This document shows positions 1-7,317 of a stretch of 64,000 bases of DNA, piece after piece; position 1 is the first letter of the stretch, and each line of letters starts with the position of its first letter. This DNA comes from Kribbella caucasensis (GTDB taxonomy: Bacteria > Actinomycetota > Actinomycetes > Propionibacteriales > Kribbellaceae): assembly GCF_004361855.1 (NCBI RefSeq), contig NZ_SNWQ01000010.1, forward strand, positions 62,001 through 126,000, written 5' to 3'. The notes beneath the pieces are model-generated. The model made no database searches, had not been told where the DNA came from, and saw nothing but the letters and a program-made list of their open reading frames with translations. The translations under genes were made by a program, and so were the position numbers.

Positions 1-555
1 GAACGAGCCGAAGACCGAGCACCCGTCCACCCAGGCGGCCTCCTCAAGGGTCTGCGGGATGGTGTCGAAGTAGGCCGCCATCATCCAGGTCGCCACCGAC
101 AACGTGCTGCCGACGTACACGACGACGAGGCCGATCAGGTTGTCGGCGAGCCCGACCTTCGCGAACAGGATGAACAACGGGATGATGGCGGTGATCGCCG
201 GCAGCGACTGGATCAGGAACAACAGCAGTGAGTACGCCGATACTGCCTTGCTGCGGCCACGAGACAGGACATAGCCGGCGGGTGCCGCGACGATGACAGA
301 CACAACGACCGTGGCCAACGTGACGCCGAGACTGTTGACGAGCCAGACGGCCACGTCGCTGGAGGCGAACACGTGCTTGAAGTTCGCCAGCGTGATCGGC
401 GCCGCGTCGGCCGTCAGGGTCCCCGGCCGAATCGACAAGAGCAGCGTGGAGAGGACCGGCACCAGTACGACGGTCGTGACGATCAGCAGCACGGCGAACC
501 GCCACCATCTACCGCGCAGAGCGACCTTCGAAAGAGGAACTGTGGCGGCGCTCAT
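1..555 (-). CDS. Carbohydrate ABC transporter permease, MalG type (3' end cut by window)
   Basis: Inner-membrane permease half of a sugar importer. Reading the minus strand from the ATG at 553-555 gives 185 codons without a stop up to the window edge, so the C-terminus is missing. The visible part has an N-terminal membrane helix (about residues 19-41), further helices around 75-95 and 105-145, and the start of the EAA loop (EEAAWVDG, about residues 174-181), which docks on the ATPase. Its start overlaps the stop of the upstream permease as ATGA, so the two are co-translated. No ATPase gene is visible; such importers often share one encoded elsewhere (MsiK type), which I infer. The substrate is unknown. 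Confidence 0.88.
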   Translation of the reverse strand, partial: MSAATVPLSKVALRGRWWRFAVLLIVTTVVLVPVLSTLLLSIRPGTLTADAAPITLANFKHVFASSDVAVWLVNSLGVTLATVVVSVIVAAPAGYVLSRGRSKAVSAYSLLLFLIQSLPAITAIIPLFILFAKVGLADNLIGLVVVYVGSTLSVATWMMAAYFDTIPQTLEEAAWVDGCSVFGSF

Positions 556-1502
556 GCGATCTCCACCTTTCTGATCTGCCGGTACAGCACGGTCGAAACG
601 GCCACCAGTGCGATGGTCATGATGAACGCGATCGCGACTCCGGGACCCGTTTGGAAGTCCTGGAACACCGTGCGGTAGGCGAGCACGATCAACGACGTGG
701 TCGAGTCGACCGGGCCACCACCGGTGAGCAGGTAGATGGTCGGGAAGTCGTTGACACAGAAGATCGTCATCAGGATCCAGCTGATGTACGTCGATCGCGA
801 GATCAACGGCAGCGTGATGTGGGTGAACTTCTGCCGGCTGCCCGCACCGTCGATACTCGCGGCCTCGTAAACGCCCTCGTCCACACTCGCCAGGGCCGCG
901 GACGTCATCAGCATCATGAACGGGAAGCTGACCCACACCTTGAAGACGCAGACGGTGATCGCCGCGAGGGTGGGATCGGCCAGGAACAGTGCGTCCCCGA
1001 ATCCGAGCCACCGGGTCAGCGTCGGAAGCGGGCTGTCGGGTGCCGCGACGAGCCAGTTCCAGGCAGTCGAGGAGACGACGATCGGCACCACCCATGGCGT
1101 CATCAGGAGAACCTTGAAGACCGGACCGCCAGGCACCTTGGTCCGCAGCAGCAGCGCCAGGGTCAGACCGATGACCCAGCTGCCGAACACGCCGACCAAG
1201 GTGAAGACGAGCGTGAAGACGGTCGCCTTCCAGAACCGCGGATCAGCCAGTACGTCGGTGTAGTTCTCCAGTCCGACGAGCGGACCGGTGGTGATCAGTG
1301 TCCCTCGATGGATCGACTGGATCGCGCCATACACCAAGGGGTAGGCGTTGATCAGGACCAGCAGCAGGACGGACGGCGCGATCAGCACCAACAAGGTGAA
1401 CGCGCCACGGTTCGGGGATCGTCGTACGCCGGTCCGGCCGGCGCCGGCGACACCGACTCCGGCCCGGGCGAGTCGGAGGCGATTGAGACCAGTGGTTGCC
1501 AT
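552..1502 (-). CDS. Carbohydrate ABC transporter permease, MalF/UgpA type
   Basis: A 316-residue permease, first partner of the MalG-type permease that follows with an ATGA overlap. After a basic N-terminus there is a membrane helix at about residues 33-57, then the MetI-type core with helices from about 95 to 300. The EAA loop reads YEAASIDGAGSRQKF, at about residues 220-235. Length is normal for the family. It lies 22 bases downstream of the solute-binding lipoprotein gene, giving the usual order binding protein, permease, permease. The substrate cannot be told from sequence; the linked oxidoreductase suggests a sugar, inositol or sugar acid. Confidence 0.93.
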   Translation of the reverse strand: MATTGLNRLRLARAGVGVAGAGRTGVRRSPNRGAFTLLVLIAPSVLLLVLINAYPLVYGAIQSIHRGTLITTGPLVGLENYTDVLADPRFWKATVFTLVFTLVGVFGSWVIGLTLALLLRTKVPGGPVFKVLLMTPWVVPIVVSSTAWNWLVAAPDSPLPTLTRWLGFGDALFLADPTLAAITVCVFKVWVSFPFMMLMTSAALASVDEGVYEAASIDGAGSRQKFTHITLPLISRSTYISWILMTIFCVNDFPTIYLLTGGGPVDSTTSLIVLAYRTVFQDFQTGPGVAIAFIMTIALVAVSTVLYRQIRKVEIA

Positions 1503-1524
1503 CTGTGCTCCCTTCGAGTCGTCG

Positions 1525-2847
1525 TCACTGGACGACGGCCTCGATGCCCTTCTGGAGCGTGGTCAGCGCCGATCTCGCGTCGGTGCCGCCACGGAGGATG
1601 GTCTGGGTGAACTGGCTGAGAGCCTGGCCGCCGTCGACCGCGGCGAGCCCGGCGAACAAGGTGCTGCCGGTCGCCGCGTAGTTCTTCGAGATCGGCTGCC
1701 ATTCCTTGACGATCTTGGTGTTGTTCGGGTCGGCGCTGAACGCGGGCGAGTCGGCGATCGACTTCAGCACCGGGATCGAGGACGCGACCTTGTTGTCCCA
1801 GTACGTGTGCAGGTTGCGCAGGTAGTACTGGAGGAACTCCTCCGAGCCCTGCTGGGACGGGGTGTCCTTGTACATCATCAGGTTGTTGACGAAGTTCACC
1901 GCGCCCTTGCCACCGCGCGGTCCGGTCAGCGGGTCGGCGACCACCAGGTTCGCCGCGGTCTTCGGTGCGGCTCCCGTCAGGCCCGGGCTGTAGAACCCGA
2001 TCGCCGCCTTGCCCGTGTTCCACAGCCCACTGACGTTGTCGATCGTGAAGGACACCGAACCCTTGTCGATGATGCCTTCGTTGACCAGCTCCAGGAGGAA
2101 CTCGATCGCCTCGACGTTGACGTCGGTCACGCAGTCCGGCTTGCCGTCGGGGTCGAACAGCCCGCCGCCGTTGTTGATCATCATCGCGACCATGACGTGC
2201 GAGCCCATCGGGTTGCCGGCCCCGGAACCGATCGCGAAGCCGGAGATGCCGAGCTTGCGCAGCGCCACGCCGGTGGTGTGCAACTCGTCCCAGGTCGTCG
2301 GCAGCTTCAGCCCGGCCTGGTCGAGGATCGCCTTGTTGTACCAGAGAATGCGCATGTCGAGCTGCCACGGGACGGCGACGTACCCGGCGCTGGTCTTCAT
2401 GCTGTCCAGGACGTTCGGCAGGAAGTCGTCGTACGTGCCGTCCTTCTTCAGGGCCTCGATCACGTTGTCCGCGTACGCGATCGCGCCCTGTTCGGCGAAC
2501 TGGAACGCCTGGAAGCCCGCGCCCGAACTGACCGCCGGGCCGCTGCCGGAGGCGATCGCGGAGCTGAAGGTCTGGTAGAAGTTGTTCCACTGGATGACCT
2601 GGTAGCTTGCCTTGGGCAACTCACCGGACGGTGCGTAGGCCTCGACCAGCTTCTTTCCCGCGTCGTTGTAGGCGGGCTGACCCCACGGCATGTCCCAGAA
2701 CTTGAGGGTGCCGCCACCGCCGGCCGCATTGCTCGTGCCGCTGTTGCCGGAGACGTTGCACGCGGCCAACGCAGGCGCGGCAAGCGCCGCTCCGGCCAGC
2801 CCCAGGAACCCACGGCGGGTCACCCCGCCAGACTTTGCTGTACTCAT
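1525..2847 (-). CDS. Extracellular sugar-binding lipoprotein (ABC importer)
   Basis: The 440-residue substrate receptor of the importer. The N-terminus carries a twin-arginine signal (TRRGFLGLAG, residues 10-19) followed by a lipobox ending in LAAC, with Cys30 the predicted lipidated residue. The protein is therefore probably exported folded and anchored outside the membrane. The rest fits family-1 sugar-binding proteins, including the conserved asparagine-rich MMINNGGG stretch. Its start overlaps the stop of the unknown gene upstream (ATGA, 2844-2847). A Tat signal on a sugar-binding lipoprotein is common in actinobacteria. Confidence 0.93.
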   Translation of the reverse strand: MSTAKSGGVTRRGFLGLAGAALAAPALAACNVSGNSGTSNAAGGGGTLKFWDMPWGQPAYNDAGKKLVEAYAPSGELPKASYQVIQWNNFYQTFSSAIASGSGPAVSSGAGFQAFQFAEQGAIAYADNVIEALKKDGTYDDFLPNVLDSMKTSAGYVAVPWQLDMRILWYNKAILDQAGLKLPTTWDELHTTGVALRKLGISGFAIGSGAGNPMGSHVMVAMMINNGGGLFDPDGKPDCVTDVNVEAIEFLLELVNEGIIDKGSVSFTIDNVSGLWNTGKAAIGFYSPGLTGAAPKTAANLVVADPLTGPRGGKGAVNFVNNLMMYKDTPSQQGSEEFLQYYLRNLHTYWDNKVASSIPVLKSIADSPAFSADPNNTKIVKEWQPISKNYAATGSTLFAGLAAVDGGQALSQFTQTILRGGTDARSALTTLQKGIEAVVQ

Positions 2848-3599
2848 GTTCGCTGTGCTCCTCTCGTGACTAGGACGTCCGCATGCAGCTGGCGCAGGTC
2901 GGCCAGTCCATCTGCCGGTCCGCTCGCCATCAGTTCGCGCAGGCGGCGAAGGCTGGCGCGATGACCGGTCTCGTACTGCGTGGGTGCCTGTACTGCGCCG
3001 TCGGGGCCGGCCGTGGTCAGCCGGGCCGGTTCAGCCGTGTCGCCGGTTGGAATCAGCAGCTCGACGCTTCCGTCGGACGTCAGCAGCCGGACAGTCGCCG
3101 CCGCCGGGACGGCCGTAGTACAGACGACGCTGAGGTCAACCGTCATCGAGGTGTCGGTCATGCCTTCGGCGTGAAAGCCGTGGTCGGAGCGGTACTGGAC
3201 ACGGACCTTCGACACCGGGCTCAGCAACGCGCGGACCAGGATCAGCTGGTCCAGCAGGGCGGTCGGGAAGTCGGAGCCGGGGGCAAGGATCACTCGGCAT
3301 TCAAGCCTGCTGCCGTCTGCCGCGGCGGCTTGAAAGGCTTGCGCCGCAGCACCGATCACGGGGTTCGACGCCCAGGTCGAGTCGACGATGACGGCCGTTG
3401 ACGGATCAAGCTCGAGCAGCTCGGCGAAGTCGGCCGGCTTCGGTTGAACGACGAGGACCCCGGCGGCGCCGGATCGCAGTGCTCGCGTCACCTCGGCGGG
3501 CCAGTCGCAACCACCATCGACGATGACGACTCCGGTGGGATCCGGGAACGACAGCGGCAGCGTGGCGAGCGCGGCACGGGCGTGTGGGGTGGGGTTCAT
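2844..3599 (-). CDS. Protein of unknown function in sugar operon
   Basis: A 251-residue protein I do not recognise. It has no signal peptide or membrane helix and looks cytosolic, with alternating hydrophobic strands (VVIVDGG, GVLVVQP, AVIVDSTW) that suggest an alpha/beta fold in the first third. The middle section has LILVRALL and a Tyr/Asp/His-rich stretch. It is embedded by ATGA overlaps on both sides, between the Gfo/Idh/MocA oxidoreductase and the binding protein, so its expression is tied to the operon. It may be a partner or substrate-shaping protein for the oxidoreductase; this is context only. Confidence 0.75.
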   Translation of the reverse strand: MNPTPHARAALATLPLSFPDPTGVVIVDGGCDWPAEVTRALRSGAAGVLVVQPKPADFAELLELDPSTAVIVDSTWASNPVIGAAAQAFQAAAADGSRLECRVILAPGSDFPTALLDQLILVRALLSPVSKVRVQYRSDHGFHAEGMTDTSMTVDLSVVCTTAVPAAATVRLLTSDGSVELLIPTGDTAEPARLTTAGPDGAVQAPTQYETGHRASLRRLRELMASGPADGLADLRQLHADVLVTRGAQRT

Positions 3600-4651
3600 G
3601 CGGCCGCCTCGGTGTTGTGCGTGGATCGGACGGCTTCCGCGGCGGCATCGGCCAATGCGAGGGTGAACCGGAGGTCGTCGACCAACTCACCCGGGTCGGG
3701 CGGGGCGATCTGGCCGCGCACGATGCCCGCGAGCTCGAGCCACTCGCTCTCGTAACCGTTGAACGATTCCGGGCCGAACACGCGTGCCGACTCGGCGGTG
3801 GTCAGCGTGCTGACCGCGGATCCGGCGTGCACGTAGGACGGGGTGAACTCGGTGCGCAGCGCAACATCATTGGCGTACGCCTCGAGTACCCAGTTCGGCT
3901 GCCAGGTCGCGGACATCACCGCGTGCAGCTCGATACTCTTGCCGCCGGCAACGGCCAGGATCCGGTACCCGAACGGCGCCAGTACCGCGGCGCTGACCAC
4001 CCGCAGATCGTCGTACCGGGGGAGGAGGCTCCGCACCAGCGGCAGATCGTGAACCGCCAGACCCATCACGCCTGCGTGGATCATCGCGGCCAGCACTTCC
4101 ACGTCGGACCGGTCCGGCGTGGGGAATGGTTGCCTGCCGAGTACCTCGGTGGCAACGTCCTCGAAACGCGGATTCGGCGGCAACACGATCGACGACCGGA
4201 TCGAGTGACTGGTCGCGGGGAGCTCGCCCCACTGCGCGACCGCGGCCCGCCACCCCGGATCGAAGACATGCATCGCGCCCACCACGATCGGTACGCCGGT
4301 CTCCGCCGAGACGGCCGCGATCGCGTCGGCTTCGGTCGACGACATCGCCAGCGGCTTCTCGCACAGCACCGCCGACTTGCCGGCGCGACAGGCCGCGATC
4401 ACCTGCTCCGCATGGAAGGTGTGCGGGCTGCAGATCGCCACCACCTCGACCGCCGGATCGTCGAGGAGCGCGTCCAGCGACGACGAGTGTGTCGCGCCGA
4501 CCCGTGTCGCCACCGATTCGGCGACGGCGGGATCGACATCGCTGACGTGGCGGATGGTGAACTCATGGCCGAGCCGGGCGAGCGTCGGCAGGTGGATCGC
4601 CTGCGTCACTGGTCCCGCTCCCAGGAACCCGACTCCGATAGTGGACTGCAT
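3596..4651 (-). CDS. Gfo/Idh/MocA family NAD(P)-dependent oxidoreductase
   Basis: A 351-residue dehydrogenase. The Rossmann motif (GVGFLGAGPVTQAIHLPTL) begins about five residues in, and the EKPLA motif typical of the family, whose lysine takes part in catalysis, lies near residue 95. Such enzymes oxidise or reduce sugars, inositols or sugar derivatives. I chose the ATG at 4649-4651 over an in-frame ATG 27 bases upstream because GGTGAGGAG stands 6-7 bases before it. It is the first gene of the operon and overlaps the next gene by ATGA. The exact substrate is unknown. Confidence 0.88.
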   Translation of the reverse strand: MQSTIGVGFLGAGPVTQAIHLPTLARLGHEFTIRHVSDVDPAVAESVATRVGATHSSSLDALLDDPAVEVVAICSPHTFHAEQVIAACRAGKSAVLCEKPLAMSSTEADAIAAVSAETGVPIVVGAMHVFDPGWRAAVAQWGELPATSHSIRSSIVLPPNPRFEDVATEVLGRQPFPTPDRSDVEVLAAMIHAGVMGLAVHDLPLVRSLLPRYDDLRVVSAAVLAPFGYRILAVAGGKSIELHAVMSATWQPNWVLEAYANDVALRTEFTPSYVHAGSAVSTLTTAESARVFGPESFNGYESEWLELAGIVRGQIAPPDPGELVDDLRFTLALADAAAEAVRSTHNTEAAA

Positions 4652-4687
4652 ACGTGACTCCTCACCAGGATGAAACACGACCAGTCG

Positions 4688-4730
4688 TTAAGATTTCGGC
4701 AAACATAAACGGGTGCTAAGGTTTCGTCAA
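4688..4730 (-). promoter_or_regulatory. Promoter of the sugar operon with two flanking direct repeats
   Basis: Read on the minus strand, TTGACG (4725-4730), a 17-base spacer and TATGTT (4702-4707) form a good housekeeping-type promoter about 50 bases before the oxidoreductase start. Two 15-base direct repeats (plus-strand TTAAGATTTCGGCAA at 4688-4702 and CTAAGGTTTCGTCAA at 4716-4730, 12 of 15 identical, 28 bases apart) cover the -35 box and the region from the -10 to the start site. That is a typical repressor layout. The divergent TetR-family product is the obvious candidate ligand, although TetR sites are usually palindromic and these are not. Confidence 0.6.
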
Positions 4731-4759
4731 TACCGTGGCCCAGCATCGGGAGGCCAGAG

Positions 4760-5431
4760 ATGGAGGACCGTGTGGCCGGCGAGGCGACCCCCTTGACCCG
4801 TGGCCCTTATCGCAAAGGCATCGAGCGCCGCGAGCAGATCATCCGCAGTGCCGCCGAAGTGTTCGGCGAACTCGGGTACATCGGCGGCTCACTGCGGACC
4901 ATCGGCGACCGGGTCGGCGCATCACCCGCCACGCTCATCCAGTACTTCGGCAGCAAGGAAGGCCTGCTGATGGCTGTGCTGGACGAGTGGACGATCCAGA
5001 CCGCGCAGTGGGCGATGCCCGGGGATCCGCCGGGACTGGAGTACTTCCGGGCGATGCCCGCCATCATGGAGTTCCACGTCGACCACCGCGGCACACTCGA
5101 GCTGTTCCTCACGATGGCCGCCGAAGCGACCAATCCGGACCACCCGGCCCGCGAATTCATCCAGCGCCGGTATGCCGAGACCGTGCGGCACTGGACGGCG
5201 AAGCTGCGCCAAGCCGTTGTCAACGGCGAGGTCGCGGCACTCACCGAGGAGCAGATCGAGGCAGAGATCCGGATCCTGATCGCCGTGCTGGACGGCATCG
5301 AACTCCAATGGTTACTGGGCGCGGAGCTCGACCTGCGTCGCCTGATCGCCACCCACATCGACCAAACGATCACCCGCTGGCAATCCACCCAATCGAACAG
5401 CCTTGAGACGGGTCAGCTGAGGATGCCGTAG
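4760..5431 (+). CDS. TetR/AcrR-family transcriptional regulator
   Basis: A 223-residue regulator. Its N-terminal TetR helix-turn-helix (about residues 24-70; recognition part GASPATLIQYFGSKEGLL) is followed by an alpha-helical ligand-binding domain. GGGAGG stands 7 bases before the ATG. It is divergent from the sugar-transport operon, with 108 bases between the two starts, and is therefore its likely local regulator, probably a repressor released by a pathway sugar. Its last 19 bases overlap, tail to tail, the end of the MimR-like gene on the other strand. Confidence 0.92.
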   Translation: MEDRVAGEATPLTRGPYRKGIERREQIIRSAAEVFGELGYIGGSLRTIGDRVGASPATLIQYFGSKEGLLMAVLDEWTIQTAQWAMPGDPPGLEYFRAMPAIMEFHVDHRGTLELFLTMAAEATNPDHPAREFIQRRYAETVRHWTAKLRQAVVNGEVAALTEEQIEAEIRILIAVLDGIELQWLLGAELDLRRLIATHIDQTITRWQSTQSNSLETGQLRMP

Positions 5432-7110
5432 TCGCGGATTTTGCGGTAGATGGTGGCTCGGGACATGCCGAGGGTGCCGGCTGCGGTGGTCTTGTCGCCG
5501 TTGTGGGTCGCGAGGGCTTCGACGATCGCGTCTCGTTCGAGGGCTTCCATCCTGGTGAGGTGCCGGCGGGTGGTCGCGTGGCATTCGGCGGGCAGGTCGT
5601 CCAGGTCCACGGTTCCGGATCGGCGGCGGCGGGCGACGTCGGTCAGGACCATCCGCAGTTGGGTGACGTTGCCGGCCCAGGGGAGTCGCATCAGCTGGTT
5701 GATCGCGGCCGTCGACAGGGTCACGTCGGTGATACCGGCTCGGCCCAGGAGGTACCGCACGAGGGCCGGGATGTCTTCGAGGTGATGGCGGAGCGGGGGG
5801 ATCGCGACCGTTCGGGGGAAGAAGCGGAGGAGTTGGGTTCCGACCTCGTCCTGTTCGTCGGACTGTCCGGTGAGCACGGTCAGCGCGATCCACGGGTCCC
5901 TGGCGACTGAGCCGTCGCGCACTGTCTGCAAGAGGTCCACCAGGCCTTCGATGACCTCGCCGGAGAGGCGGTGGGCGTGGTGGATGAACAGGTCTGCTCC
6001 GGACTCAACCTCGGCGCTGGCGGTGGCGAGCAGGATCGGATCGTCGGCATCCAGGATCGCCAGCCGCCGGTTGGGCGAGCTGTAAGCGTGGACGGCGCGG
6101 AGCAGGGTCATCTTGCCGACGCCCGGCTCACCCTCGGCGACCAGCCACTCCGCTCGACCGCTCGCGGCCAGCACTTCCTGCATGGTGTGCCGCCACAATG
6201 CGCTCGCTCCAACGATGCCCGGCAAGGCCGGCACCCGTGCACCGCCGACGGTGCGCGTTCCTGGTCGATGTTCCCTGATCTGGACGATGCCGCCGGCCAG
6301 GGTGTCGCCGAGGAACGTCGGGTGGTACGCGAGCCGTGCGCTGAACCCGCTGGGTAGGTCGGCGATGAGCGTGAGCGGTTTGGTCCCGCCGCGGGCGTCC
6401 CGGGTCCGGTCGATGAGCGCGGCCTGGTCGGTGGAGTCGAAGTGCTGCTGGGCGTGCGCGTTGATCATGAACACCTCGTCGCCGAGCGCGATCACCGAAC
6501 CGCCGGTGTGCCGGCAGACCGCGTAGTAGTCGCTCAGCAGCGCCTGGTCCAGGGCGTTCGCCTCCTCGATGATGCGCTCCTGGATGCGCCTGGCCGCAAG
6601 CTTGGCGAAGGAGAGCAGGACGGCGTTCGAGTTCTTCGCCTGGGTGGTGATGTCGAGTACGCCGAGCAGGCCGCCCGTGACCGGATGGGTGATCGGCGCT
6701 CCGGCGCAGGCGAAGGTGCGCAGTACGCCGGTGTAGTGCTCCTCACCGAGTACCAGGATGGGTCCACCGACCTCCAGCGCCGTGCCGATGCCGTTGGTCC
6801 CGACCTCGGACTCGGCGTACCGGAACCCGGGCGCGAGGTCGACCGAGTCGAGGCGCCGGATCAGCGACGGGTCGCCGCCACGGCGGTCCAGGACGATCCC
6901 CTTGGCGTCGGTCAGGATGATGCACACCGGCTCGTTGGTGAGCTCCGACGACAGCGAGTCGATGACCGGCCGGGCCGCCCGGCTCAGGGTGGTGTCGAAG
7001 TCGATCCCGTCGAAGTACGCCGGTGCCGGGCGGTCGGCGTCGACCAGGGACGCCTGAGAGCGCTGCCACGACACCCGGATCGAGTTCCGGACAGGCAGGT
7101 TCAGGGCCAC
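5413..7110 (-). CDS. mimR: AcoR/MimR-like regulator (GAF, degenerate AAA+, Fis-type HTH)
   Basis: About 565 residues, most likely the activator of the divergent monooxygenase operon. It has an N-terminal GAF sensor domain (about 60-165), an NtrC-like AAA+ region (about 300-505) and a C-terminal Fis-type helix-turn-helix (SRATIYRKIRDYGIL at the end). The ATPase looks dead: the Walker A is GEPGVGK, the Walker B position reads LFIHHA without acidic residues, and the stretch that should hold the GAFTGA sigma-54 loop is shortened and lacks it. I prefer the GTG at 7108-7110 because GGGAG lies 6 bases before it; the ATG at 7116 abuts that SD directly. MimR of mycobacteria, the regulator of mimABCD, is the closest known analogue. 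Confidence 0.85.
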   Translation of the reverse strand: MALNLPVRNSIRVSWQRSQASLVDADRPAPAYFDGIDFDTTLSRAARPVIDSLSSELTNEPVCIILTDAKGIVLDRRGGDPSLIRRLDSVDLAPGFRYAESEVGTNGIGTALEVGGPILVLGEEHYTGVLRTFACAGAPITHPVTGGLLGVLDITTQAKNSNAVLLSFAKLAARRIQERIIEEANALDQALLSDYYAVCRHTGGSVIALGDEVFMINAHAQQHFDSTDQAALIDRTRDARGGTKPLTLIADLPSGFSARLAYHPTFLGDTLAGGIVQIREHRPGTRTVGGARVPALPGIVGASALWRHTMQEVLAASGRAEWLVAEGEPGVGKMTLLRAVHAYSSPNRRLAILDADDPILLATASAEVESGADLFIHHAHRLSGEVIEGLVDLLQTVRDGSVARDPWIALTVLTGQSDEQDEVGTQLLRFFPRTVAIPPLRHHLEDIPALVRYLLGRAGITDVTLSTAAINQLMRLPWAGNVTQLRMVLTDVARRRRSGTVDLDDLPAECHATTRRHLTRMEALERDAIVEALATHNGDKTTAAGTLGMSRATIYRKIRDYGILS

Positions 7111-7186
7111 GGTCATCTCCCATCCGCTTCGGCAGCTCTGGGACAGCGGAACACGACCAACGGTAATCCACAAGGTTGTGACGCCC

Positions 7187-7201
7187 GTCTCACATTGAGA
7201 C
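7187..7201. promoter_or_regulatory. Candidate operator of the monooxygenase operon (inverted repeat)
   Basis: A perfect inverted repeat, GTCTCA, 3-base spacer, TGAGAC, lies in the 207-base gap between the divergent regulator and prmA, about 117 bases before the prmA start. It is the clearest dyad in that gap. Fis-type HTH activators usually bind such dyads upstream of the promoter. I could not identify a convincing -35/-10 pair for prmA. Binding by the MimR-like protein is inference. Confidence 0.5.
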
Positions 7202-7317
7202 AGAAGCCTCCCGGCGATCCGGCTTTCATCGCTCCAACGCAGGCATCACTGCAACGAAAGGCCCGCCGTACCGCTGGAGCTGGGCAGACGACCGGCTCCC
7301 GACCCTGGAGGCAGACA

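Noticed and set aside
6442..7317. Plus-strand open frame continuous with prmA (would give an 836-residue protein)
   Set aside because: It is antisense to the regulator gene and its translation is low-complexity. A strong SD before the TTG at 7318 gives a normal-length PrmA.
7111..7317. Sigma-54 type -24/-12 promoter for prmA
   Set aside because: I found no GG-N10-GC pair in the right place, actinobacteria lack sigma-54, and the regulator has lost the GAFTGA loop.
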